Source: Plasmopara viticola (Eukaryota > Oomycota > Peronosporomycetes > Peronosporales > Peronosporaceae). Taken from it: 64,000 bases of DNA. The translations under genes were made by a program, and so were the position numbers. Numbering within the stretch: the first letter of the stretch is position 1; each line of letters starts with the position of its first letter. The notes below the pieces were generated by a model. It searched no databases and was not told the origin of the DNA. It saw nothing but the letters and a program-made list of their open reading frames with translations. The stretch covers positions 620,001 through 684,000 of the forward strand of contig MBPM02000024.1 of the NCBI GenBank assembly GCA_001695595.3. The letters run 5' to 3'. This document shows positions 54,427-64,000 of this stretch, piece after piece.

Positions 54427-55638
54427 ATGAGCGACATACACCAAACATACACCAATAAAGTCGCCGCCAGCCATATTTCTAGTCACTATATTCCCGTCCG
54501 AAATATGTTCCGTCAACTGGTCGTCCGCCACGGCAAGTACTCCTCGGCTGCGCTGGCGTTAGGCTTTGCAGCTGCAGGGGCGACCTTGGGATCACAGCAA
54601 CAGCCACAATCGTCGGTAGCAATGACGGAGGAAGCGTTTCCACGGGCCGCTCCTGTGGCCAAGCAACCTAAGATCAACGGGCTGAAAATCTTTAGTGGCA
54701 ATGCCAACCACGAACTCGCTTCGAATGTGGCAAAACTCGTAGGCGTGCAGCTGGGAAAGATCACGGTCGAACGCTTTGCAGACGGAGAAGTTAATCTTAT
54801 GGTGCACGAGAACGTGCGTGGCAAGGACGTGTACATCGTTCAACCCACGTGCGTACCCGTGAACGAAAACCTAATGGAGCTCCTGCTTATGGTAAGTACG
54901 ATGCGCCGATCGTCAGCGCGGCGTATCACCGCTGTGATTCCTTACTACGGCTATGCGCGTCAGGATCGCAAGATGGCAGCACGTGTGCCCATCTCGGCCG
55001 CTGACGTCGCTCGCCTGCTCGAGGCCATGGGTGTGGACCGCGTAATCGCCGTCGACCTGCACTGTGGTCAGATTCAGGGCTTTTTTGGTCCACACGTACC
55101 CGTAGACAACCTGGATGGCGGTCTCGTGGGTGTCTCTTACTTCGGAAGTCACGAGCTCGTGAATCCAGTCGTGGTTTCTCCTGACGCTGGTGGGGTTACG
55201 CGCGCTAAAAAATTTCGCGAATGGCTCGTGGGCAAGTATGGCCTCCCCAATACCGGCCTGGCTATGATTATCAAGCAGCGCATCAAGGCCGGCGAGATTG
55301 ATCGTATGGACCTGGTGGGGCAGGTCGAAGGCTCGGATTGCATTATTGTCGATGATATGATTGACACTGCCGGGACGTTGTGCAAGGCTGCTCAACACCT
55401 GGCCGACCATGGTGCCCGTAATGTGTACGCTTTTGCATCACACGGACTATTTAACGGTGCTGCCAATGAACGGATTAAAAAGTCGGCGCTTAAAGAGGTC
55501 GTCGTCGTCAACACCACACCGCTGCCAAAGAGCTGTGAAGGCAATGAAAAGATCGTGCAGCTGGACATTGCGCCACTTTTGGCACAAGCCATTCAAAACA
55601 TTCACGGCAAGAAGTCGGTATCTCAGTTATTTCATTAG
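54427..55638 (+). CDS. Ribose-phosphate pyrophosphokinase (PRPP synthetase)
   Basis: Converts ribose 5-phosphate and ATP to PRPP, used for purine, pyrimidine, histidine, tryptophan and NAD synthesis. Single exon, up to 403 aa. The family body starts at about residue 85 (NGLKIFSGNANHELA), with the PRPP synthetase signature DLHCGQIQGFF (210-220), PYYGYARQDRK, and the PRPP-binding loop DDMIDTAGT (309-317). Phosphate-sensitive residues of class I enzymes appear kept. The N-terminal extension contains a second in-frame ATG at 54505 followed by MFRQLVVRHGKYSSAALALG, an Arg/Ala-rich stretch like a mitochondrial presequence; translation from 54505 seems more likely. The extension suggests organelle import, by inference. 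It is head-to-head with the bZIP gene. Confidence 0.95.
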   Translation: MSDIHQTYTNKVAASHISSHYIPVRNMFRQLVVRHGKYSSAALALGFAAAGATLGSQQQPQSSVAMTEEAFPRAAPVAKQPKINGLKIFSGNANHELASNVAKLVGVQLGKITVERFADGEVNLMVHENVRGKDVYIVQPTCVPVNENLMELLLMVSTMRRSSARRITAVIPYYGYARQDRKMAARVPISAADVARLLEAMGVDRVIAVDLHCGQIQGFFGPHVPVDNLDGGLVGVSYFGSHELVNPVVVSPDAGGVTRAKKFREWLVGKYGLPNTGLAMIIKQRIKAGEIDRMDLVGQVEGSDCIIVDDMIDTAGTLCKAAQHLADHGARNVYAFASHGLFNGAANERIKKSALKEVVVVNTTPLPKSCEGNEKIVQLDIAPLLAQAIQNIHGKKSVSQLFH

Positions 55639-56427
55639 ACGATAGACAAAGCAATAGGTGCGTTTAGACAGTTGTGCAGGGGGTTAGAAGAGATGGAAAT
55701 GGCTTAAGCAACATAAAAAGCGACGTGTGCGTGTGGCCGCTACCATTAAGTATCCATAAGAACTAGTAGTAAGTGGAAAAGATTATTTATGCAATATATT
55801 TTCACTCAACTTGTGGCCTTCGAAAAAAAAATGTCGCATCCAGTGTTTTTGTTGCGGTTTTAACCCGAAGGCAAATCGCCTTTCTCCTTCTCTCACTCGA
55901 CGAACCTTGACAGAAAAACCTTCAATGCCTTTGAGAGTCAATTGAGGAATCGTTTGCGTGGTAGTATCTTGCAATTTCCTAAAAATCTAGTCAAGCAAAA
56001 AACTTGGTCCGGAAGTCTGTCACTAGGACAAAGCAACTTGTTTCCTGGCTTTGGCTAAACTCTGAAATATCGGTGGCATTTGCCTGTATTTAACAAAAAC
56101 CAAAGCCAAATTGTATTGCTACGAGTAAAGCACAGGCGACCGGTGGAAGTGCGGGTGGATCTACTTCCTCCATCGCATTTAATGCCTTTGTTATGGCACA
56201 CAAGTGATAAAAGTATACAGCCGCCACGTTAGTCGGTGAAACTTTAAAAAAAAACTGTCCCTCGCTCAAGTCCCTTGCATGTGTCAGCTGCGTAGACAAT
56301 GTCAGGAGCAGTACTTAGTCACTTTTTTCCTTGCCGCAATTTACCACCAAGAACATTCCTGGAGCCTTCTTTCTGTGATGTAAACGTCGTCAACGGCTTT
56401 TACGCGAAACAATCAAAATATTCTATA
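55639..56427. other. Intergenic, possible broken minus-strand coding patches
   Basis: Two minus-strand frames, 56299-56090 (69 codons) and 55974-55783 (63 codons), are separated by 115 bp. The first continues past one TAA for another 30 codons. No family could be named, and no intron that joins them with correct phase was found. They may be a degraded gene. Confidence 0.3.
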
Positions 56428-56662
56428 TGTACTATCCATAGATATAGGCGATTATGCAGTTTCCGACCAGAAGTCAGTTCCAGATGTCATATTACTAGTT
56501 AGGCTGGAGTGAGAGAATAAGTCGAAAGAGCTCTCCATCTAATGTCACTTCTCATTTGCTATAAGCAACAAACACTTTTCCTACCCTACGAATTCACTTC
56601 GCCCGCGCCTCAGCCTCGTCCGACGGCCGACCTTAGTCAGCTTCCTACGCGACTGTGTTTCA
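56428..56662 (+). repeat. 5' LTR of decayed gypsy chromovirus
   Basis: It begins TGTACTATCCATAG and ends TTTCA, so the ends are TG...CA. It matches 61451-61772 at both ends (for example TTCCGACCAGAAG near the start and CCGACGGCCGAC near the end), but is about 90 bp shorter because of an internal deletion. Confidence 0.65.
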
Positions 56663-59600
56663 TAGAAGCACTTGTTCAAGAGTTCAAGGCAAGAATGCTC
56701 GTGGTCACGTAGTGAGAAGCGAGTCATCTTGTGATTATTGGTACGAGCCACATAGTGGGAAGTACGCGATCACAAAGGATTCTCTTGCAGCACAATTTTA
56801 TCGTTCAGTGGTTGGTCAGTGTGGTTGCACGCTAGTGTGGCACACACATCTGCAACTTCTTCAATTGGTTAGGGTTCCTGACGATAAAGAAACTTTACGG
56901 CCAACGTCGCGCTCAAGATCACGAGCGCCGACTCTGCAAGATGCGGCAAGTGCCAATGACCGAGCGATTTCACCGCTAAGGCTAATGTACTCCCTCTGCA
57001 GCGACAGTACAAAGACACACTGTCCATGCAGCAACTACTATTGTACCTCACCAGCAGCAACAGCAATATCAAGCCCAGGCGAAAGCTCAAATGCAAGCCC
57101 AAATGCAACAGGCTTATGAGCGCTTCAAGTTTCGCGTTGCATCAAGAGGCAAGCAGAAAAAAAAGATCCTCCTGTATAAAAGGGAGGTCTGGCGAAGATT
57201 TCGAATCATGGATCTTTGCAACGAAATAGTACTGCGCCAACAAGTGCACTTGACGACAACAGAGTCGTCAGACTTTGTGACGCTTATCTCGAGTAATTTC
57301 GGCAAATCCATACCAGCTTATTACCGTGTTTTAATTGCCGACTGCGACGCATAAACGTGCACAAGACATAGGCACTGTTTGAAATCGATTTCGCACACGC
57401 TTCAAGCCCAAACATTTCAAGTGTGATTTTCGTGAGCGGATGTTAGCCTGAAGCAAAGGAAAACTACCCAAGAATACGTCTTTAAATTTCAGGACTTTAT
57501 GTCCTAATTTGAAATTGGAAATCAGTGAGTTGGAAGAGCAATTCTTTTACCAGAATGGATAACGGGAGAAAACCGCAACGAAGATCAAAGAAGAGAGTCC
57601 AACTTCAATCCAGGATGCCATTCAAGTTGCCTCTAATTTCAAGTTTTCCTATTACTCGGGCAAGCTCAATCGCACATCGTCAAAGTCGTTCAAGGCGGTG
57701 CCTACAGGATTAGGCTATTGTGCGAACAAGCCACGACCTCAGAAACAAAAGTATTTTGAAAAGAGGGAAGACGAGAACGACAACTGGACAAAATCTTCGA
57801 CATGTCACAATTATGGTGTTGTCGGCCACATATCGCTACAACGTACCGCTCCTAAGCGTAAGGAAGCGAATCGTTATATTAGAGGTGCACTATGTGCTAT
57901 CCTCGAAGCTGAAGCTCAAGCTTGTGAAATCGTTAGTGGAGAGAGACCCATCACCGTCCTCATCGACATAAGATGTAGTCTTAACGGCGTATCCGAAGAC
58001 GGGGAAGCGACTCGAGCTCAAAGCATTCAAGGGTGAGGTGATGCACGTCAACCTTGGTTATGACCAGGTTAATCACCGCCCCCGACGAACGGTGCACAGG
58101 AACTCGCAGATACCTGGCTTTCCTATTACATCGGGAACGCTCAAAATCATGCCGCATCTGAAAATAGGGATGCAATAATTGGCATGATGTGGCTTCGTGA
58201 GCAAAAACCAGATATCAATTGGACTACAGGGAGCATGTTTCCTTGCGGAAAGTCGACTATAACCGCATAACGAACATCCGTCTAGATGGAGTGCTAGACA
58301 ACGAATGGCTAAAATCAATCAGAGCCGCGAGATTTTCGATAGCTATCTGTGACAAGGCCGACATGGTCATCGAGGAATGATCAGCTAATTCTTTCTCACC
58401 AATTTTTGAAAATGTTGCGTCACGACAAAGACATTAAAGCTGCTTTTAACGTCAACACCCATGTTTTTTAAAAGCTGAGCACTTCAAGAGTCATGAATGT
58501 AACCGCTTAAGGTGATCTCGGCTTATGAAACATTACGCAAGTATGCAAAAACAGTATTTCGTACGGAGCTTCCAAGCGAGACACCTCCAGTACGGAAAGA
58601 AATCGAGCACAAAATTTTGCTTAAGCCTGAAATTAAACCGACATCAGCCAAACAATGGCACCGGATTCTTGAACAGCGCAGAGCAATCTAATATTGGAGG
58701 TTCAAGCAGGCATTATTCCAAGTACGTCTGACTTTTCGACGCCAACGTTTAGTGTCAAGAAACCTGTAGGTTGACGAATGGTGCACAATTATCATCAGCT
58801 AAATTTAGCGACGATCTTGCCGGCGATACCAATGCCGCGTAAGGAAGACACCTTTGAAGCCATGAAGTCATTGATTTTCGTGCATAGACCTTCTTCAGAA
58901 TTACTATCAGGTTAAATTGCGAAAATCAGATATCTTGTTTACCACTTTTCAGCCTCAGATAGTCTTTTCATATCTTGTCACTCTAATGGAACTAAGCGGA
59001 AGCTCGAGTACATCTAATTGGCTTTTGCAGAAAGTATTTCGAGATTTAAGGGATGTGATGAGAATCTATTTTGACGACATCTATGTGTTCCCATAAAGTG
59101 GATCACGTATTGGCTTAAGACCGTGTACTCAAACGGTGTAAAGAAGAGCAAATTTACATCAAGTTGTCAGAGTGCCAGTTCTGCGTCAATGAGATTACAT
59201 GCCTAGGAGACTTTATCGAACGAAAAGGCGTCCAAATGGACCCCGATAAAATTTAGATCATTGCAGAATGGCCTGTGCCCAAGACAAAGAAGCAAATGGA
59301 GTGCTTACAGTCTATGTCTCAAGGTTTTGTAAGGACTTCGCGCAATTTGCAGGACCACTACACGACCATTTAAGAAAGCGCCTTCGGCAAGTGATCGAGC
59401 TCTCGGACGATCAGATAGGCTGTCTCACCGAACTCAACCGTGGCTTGACCCTTCCACCCGTCTCAAGTCTCTCAAACGTTTTGAAACCATTTGATATACG
59501 AATAGACGCTTCGAACTTTGCGATAAGAAGAGTCTTGTTTTAAAAGGAGGAGAGCAAGTGCATTCAGTTGCTCCTACTGGTCGTAACAGGAAGTCAGCCG

Positions 59601-61450
59601 AGTTAAACTACCCTGTTCGTGAGCAAGAGCTACTTGCAATTATGCATGCGCTAAAAGTATGGTGTGTGTATTTTCTCGATCGACTATTCACGGTCAAATC
59701 AGATCACAAATCATTAAAATATTTCTGACACAGAAGACTACAGTAGCTCGATGGTTTAATGAGCTTGCAGAGTTTCAGGCTTTGTTCGTATGAAACTAAC
59801 ACCGTGGTTGATGCACTGTCACGCAATCCGGAATTCGAAAGCAAAGCTACCCAATTAGCTTGCAAGAGCTTCTGGAAGCGGCTAGGAATCGTGAGATCGT
59901 GGTGACAATCAGGACGAACAAGGTCACAGTTGCTCGATTTGCAAAGACGATGTATGCGTGGAATTACATCATCAAGAAGCTGAAAGACGGAGATGATGTC
60001 ATTGGGGGATGATATTTTCTATTACCAAATTGGCGATGATGAGACGTCACAAGAGTATATTCCAGACGACGAAGATCTGAAAAAACCGTATCATCTGTGA
60101 GAATCATGATATTGTATCAGCAGGCCACCCAGGATATTGTAAGACGTATCTGGCCGTGAGTCAAAAGTACTACTGGCCAAAAATGACGAAGTACAACCAA
60201 CGCTATGTCAACACACGCAAATTGTGTTAGCACAACAAGGCTAGGCAAACGAAACCCCCAGGATTACTTTAGTCGTTGCATATTCCATGAGGCAGATGGG
60301 TTAAAATGTAGATGAAGTTTGTCGCGTCTTAACCAGACATTAAAAGTAGTTTTAATGCCGTCATGGCGATTGTTGATCGCTAAACAAAAAGGGCCATGTT
60401 TGTCGCTACGAAGACGATGGACGATACTGCAGAAATTGCAAAAGTCTTCATGAAGAAATATAGAAGGACCATGGTTACTAGAGACCATTGTGTCCGACCG
60501 AGACCTTAAGTTCACATCTAAGTTATGGCAAGCAATAGTGCCTGCTATGGAAACGCAACACACTTTGGTCTCGGCTTTTAGGCCGCAAATGGATGGATGA
60601 GCAGATATAACAATGGAAATTATATCCGAGGTCTCGTCGACCCAGCACAGAATGATCGAAGTGACTTTTTCCCATTTGATTGAGATAGCCTATAATCGGC
60701 GCAAACACTCTACAATTGGACGTCATTCTTCCGAGCGGATCTAGGATATGTTCCTCATATGCCTAATGATGTGGCATCAGATACAGAATTTCATAAGTTG
60801 TAAAAATCGGCACAAAAGTTTCTACTTCGTCAGTAAATTACTATTTTGACAAGGATAGACTTGTCCTAAACTTCCAAGCTGGCAATATGGTGCTTTTGGA
60901 CGGCAAGAATTTGGATGTCTGTCACAAGAGGCTTTGCTCAATCGAAAAAAATCTGCGCCAAGATATGTGACCCATTCCCGATCGTAAAAAGTGTTTCGCG
61001 AGATTATCATGAGATAAGATTATTAAAGGGATTGAAGCTGCACCACTTCAACGTTGAAGCCGTATCACAAGGACCCCGAGCGTTGGAAAAATATGAATAA
61101 GTTCATGTTGGTCGATTGCTCCGAGGGACACCTCGTTGAAGCCGTAATTGGACATCGTAGGTACAAGGGAATTTACGGTTTAAACATTGGTGGCTAGGTG
61201 AAACCAATAAGGAAGCCTTTTGGGAGCAAGTGGAGAATCTTAAGCAGATTCCCGGACTCGTCGACCTCTTCAGGATATCTAAAACGATGAACCCTATCTT
61301 TTAAAGTAAACATCTTCTTGAAGGGAGGTCATGTGATGTAATCGTCGTCACCCGCAATTTTGCCATTAGCGGCATCTATGCAAAATCATAAGAAAATTCC
61401 TAAGATTTCTATCGGTTAATAGCATATTAATTGCACCGGACATATGCATT
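56663..61450 (+). mobile_element. Ty3/gypsy chromovirus internal region, heavily decayed
   Basis: Fragments of one polyprotein occur in the expected order, in shifting frames with many stops. Gag: around 57070-57360. A degenerate zinc knuckle (CHNYGVVGHISLQ, two of four ligands lost): 57803-57841. Protease-RT linker with WLREQKPDI: near 58200. Reverse transcriptase with FDDIYVFP in place of VDDILVFS: 59063-59092. RNase H: IDASNFAI near 59500 and LNYPVREQELLAI near 59605. Integrase: HPGYCKTYLAVSQKYYWPK near 60125 and SDRDLKFTSKLW near 60495. Chromodomain: EAVIGHRRYKG and WEQVENLKQIPGLVD at about 61136-61270. The terminal chromodomain identifies a chromovirus. It cannot be active. Confidence 0.85.
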
Positions 61451-61772
61451 AGTACTATCCATAGGTATAGGAGACTATAGAGTTCCGACCAGAAGACAGA
61501 TCCAGGCGCTTCATAATCATTGGGAACTAAAAGACCTTTTTGAATGAAAGAAATCTAGGATGTAAGAAAAGCCAGATGGAATAAAGAAGAATGATAGCTT
61601 GTACAATGGTAGCAGTATAGGGTTGAGAGCCAACACTTAGACCGTAGCGAGAAAATGATTGTAAAACCTCTTTAATTTGCTCTAAGCAAAAAAACTTCTT
61701 CTCTTTTACGACTTCACCTTGCCCGCGTTCCGACGGCCGACTTCAATCAGCTTTGTCCGCGACTGTATTACA
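61451..61772 (+). repeat. 3' LTR of decayed gypsy chromovirus
   Basis: It mirrors 56428-56662 and retains about 90 bp of additional internal sequence. It ends ATTACA at 61772. The first base pairs are mutated (AGTACTATCC for TGTACTATCC). Confidence 0.65.
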
Positions 61773-62880
61773 ATAAATGCTCTGAAAGAGTCTCGCGGTA
61801 AGGAGAGCACGCCATTTCTGCTTGCCCGTTTTTTCCGGACAATGATAATGGCAAGAACTCGTTCGGCACTTGACCCAACAACGCTATTAAATAAACCGAA
61901 ATCGGCCCTTAGCATATTAGGCTTGGCGCCTTGTGACTTAAAAACAGGAAAATATGTGGCTTGAGTACCCGGTTTCTGATGCCTAATTAATAGGGTCATT
62001 AAAATCAAGCATCAGCAGGAAAGGGCAAGGGTAAAGACAACATCCATTGATACATTCCTCGAGTTGGTCCAGTGACCTAAGTCATTATTGCAATAGGTAA
62101 AAAGCTATTTGTCTCCTCCACCGCCAGGCACTGGTCTCATTCGCCGTCTCGTGAGGTACCTACACCTCTATAGACTACCTAGTTGATGCAAGTAATGGCA
62201 TCAACAGTACTCTGCCTGCCGCACTTGGCTTGTGCCACGTTCCCATGAGGATAAAAGTAGTTCAGAGTAGCCAACTTTTGCACGAGTACATAATTGGATA
62301 TTCTGCCCCAAAGCCATCGTTCGATTTTCTTGAAGGATGCTCGAGAAGCTTCCACCAGATTTCTATTTATATCATCGAAAGGGTCTCTAATAGGCTTGAC
62401 TACTTAAGTGCGACAAAACAGAGTCTTCTTGCGTCGTGCGCGACGCATCGGCTGCGCGTTGTTGCAACTCGATGAGGATGGGCGTGAAAGAGCCATCGTA
62501 TTTCAGTATAGGTAGCATTAGACTGCCAGCCAAATTATTCCGCTCGAGTCAAGGTCTTTCTAACAATGTAGTACGCGCTGACAAAATTTCAAGTGCATCT
62601 CATGAGTATGTGATTGATTTAATCAAACCATGCATTGCTAAAGAAGGCGGTAGAAATGTCTTTTGTCCTTAAGAATAAAGTATAGGTTCACCATTTAAGC
62701 TGTGGTGATGTCAGTGCGTTGGGTTTGGGCTTCTTACTACGCTAGAAGCTCTGCCTTATATGATGTAGAAGTAACAGCGCAAATTTTAAGGTTGTGACAG
62801 AGCGAGGCTTCTATTTATACCAAGCTTCGCTTGCAAATACCTCACGAGAAGTGGTATCGGAGAGCCATGTCGAGATGGCT
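61773..62880. other. Repeat-rich tail of the window
   Basis: No supported gene. Short frames on both strands, no recognisable motif; probably downstream parts of the minus-strand element that follows. Confidence 0.4.
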
Positions 62881-63240
62881 TGCACTTCTCGGTGCCTATA
62901 CGAACCTATGTATGCCTACTAAGCAACCAAATATTTAAGTCACCTCTACTGCAAAGACACGTTTTTCTTTATTGGCATACAGCTTATTGATCTCCTGGTC
63001 TCAAAGCTTGCATTTACTGGTCTTGTATTGCCGAGCGATCTCCTTTGGCGCAACTATGGGCATATATATCGTCGAGATATGTCGTGACTAAAGACTCTAA
63101 TGATCTAAACAATTGCCTGTGCAAATGCTTGAGCACCGTCGGGGGTGTTTGATAGACCGTGTGGCATCACTTATCACTCCCACATCATACCGCTGGACGT
63201 GCTATTTGCCATGAGGGGTATTTTGAATATTCTCGCTTGG
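62881..63240 (-). pseudogene. Second gypsy reverse transcriptase remnant (minus strand)
   Basis: On the minus strand, in order: a patch PHGLSNTPDGAQAF (about 63130-63180; compare MPFGLSNAPATFQ), the catalytic-loop match TTYLDDIYAHS (about 63050-63090), then, in a different frame, KLYANKEKRVFAVEVT and FGCLVG (about 62920-63000), which correspond to the RT thumb start. Stops and frameshifts show decay. It is oriented opposite to the chromovirus and therefore a separate insertion. Confidence 0.6.
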
Positions 63241-64000
63241 TGAACGGGTGTTTGGGCAGGTAGCGTTGCACTGTTCAGCTCATACGCATGACTTATTGCT
63301 AGACTTCTAAAAACAAAAATTCGGCGACGAATGCGGAAATTTTGTTACCCGCATCATGCCACTCTTTGCATCTTCGACAAGAAAAGCATCAATTAGTTCT
63401 CACTGCTCCCGAACTATTGGTCTTGCTTTCTGACAAAAACCTTAACTTCTGACACAAAATCACACTTGGGTATTTAAGAACCGACTACGGAGGACTGATG
63501 TCTGTGCACGCAAGAATGCGTAATGATGATGACTAACCATTTCGAGTCTTTGGAAACTCTGGCACGTCATTATCTTTTTTTTGCTGACAAACACTTGCGT
63601 ACAACCAGAATAGACTGACGCGTGCTCGAAGAGATAGTTCAGATCGACTCTCGAAAAATGTCTAAATTCAAAGTATGTGGCAAATCCCGGAACAGTGAAA
63701 TTGTCGTATGACAAGCATTTTCGATTAAGTAGCCCTTGTATATTACAAATCACTCCTATATCTTAGCATTAGGCTTTCCATCCGCCGGGAAAGTTTATTC
63801 GACTCGCTCTTCAGTTTTGCTAGTATCTTTAAATTAGATTTATGCACTTTACAACGTACTCTTAAACATATCACTTAGCAACCCGTCTTATCTCGGAATG
63901 AATGATGTGTGTATCCAGTTGCACTGTCTGTCAATCAAAACTTAGTGTATTGTAAACAAAAACGTCCGCGACAAGTGCTGGATTTCGACTTTCGTACCAT
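63241..64000. other. Unassigned repeat-like sequence
   Basis: Probably the upstream part of the minus-strand gypsy remnant. A minus-strand frame at 63460-63753 shows no domain. Nothing else is supported. Confidence 0.35.

Overview
The window is nuclear DNA of an oomycete, most likely a Peronosporales species (Phytophthora or downy-mildew type). The evidence is: compact spliced genes with GT-AG introns almost all 57-86 bp; head-to-head genes with minimal spacing; a promoter element matching the oomycete initiator plus flanking region; Stramenopile-style giant extracellular proteins; and gene islands separated by long AT-rich deserts full of decayed Ty3/gypsy and Ty1/copia elements. Species cannot be settled from the sequence alone. 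All splice models below were drawn by eye from reading frame, GT-AG borders and protein family fit.

Layout. 1-5191: 3' part of a GH35 beta-galactosidase (+), a Qa-SNARE (+) and a convergent Cys-type selenophosphate synthetase (-). 5192-13060: a gene-poor stretch with a 71-bp tandem duplication and a GC-rich SINE-like retroposon (12690-13021). 13061-19411: a five-exon GNAT acetyltransferase, a Ser/Thr kinase and a DEP + ADP-ribosylglycohydrolase-like protein, all on minus. 20461-38570: the densest island, with an 11.3-kb single-exon gene for a secreted FG-GAP/Calx-beta protein (-), gamma-tubulin complex component 2 (-), a divergent TMEM115-like Golgi membrane protein (+), and a convergent TPR-glycosyltransferase (-). 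38571-52000: a desert with the second copy of the SINE-like element (inverted, about 27 kb from the first), a gypsy integrase remnant, and a truncated copia element whose 3' LTR lies just upstream of the next gene. 52034-55638: a TrpG-type glutamine amidotransferase (+), a five-exon bZIP factor (-), and a head-to-head ribose-phosphate pyrophosphokinase (+). 55639-64000: a decayed gypsy chromovirus with both LTRs (56428-61772) and a second, minus-strand gypsy reverse-transcriptase remnant.

The genes do not form one pathway. Loose themes are secretory traffic and cell surface (Qa-SNARE, TMEM115-like, GH35, giant extracellular protein, glycosyltransferase) and PRPP/chorismate metabolism: the PRPP synthetase makes a substrate of tryptophan synthesis, and TrpG supplies ammonia to anthranilate synthase. 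No CRISPR, rRNA or convincing tRNA was seen. The most unusual items are the giant protein with an unassigned repeated domain, the DEP-ADP-ribosylglycohydrolase fusion with an altered metal motif, the gamma-tubulin complex protein with an extra beta-rich N-terminal domain, and the SINE-like element whose two copies carry different target-site duplications.
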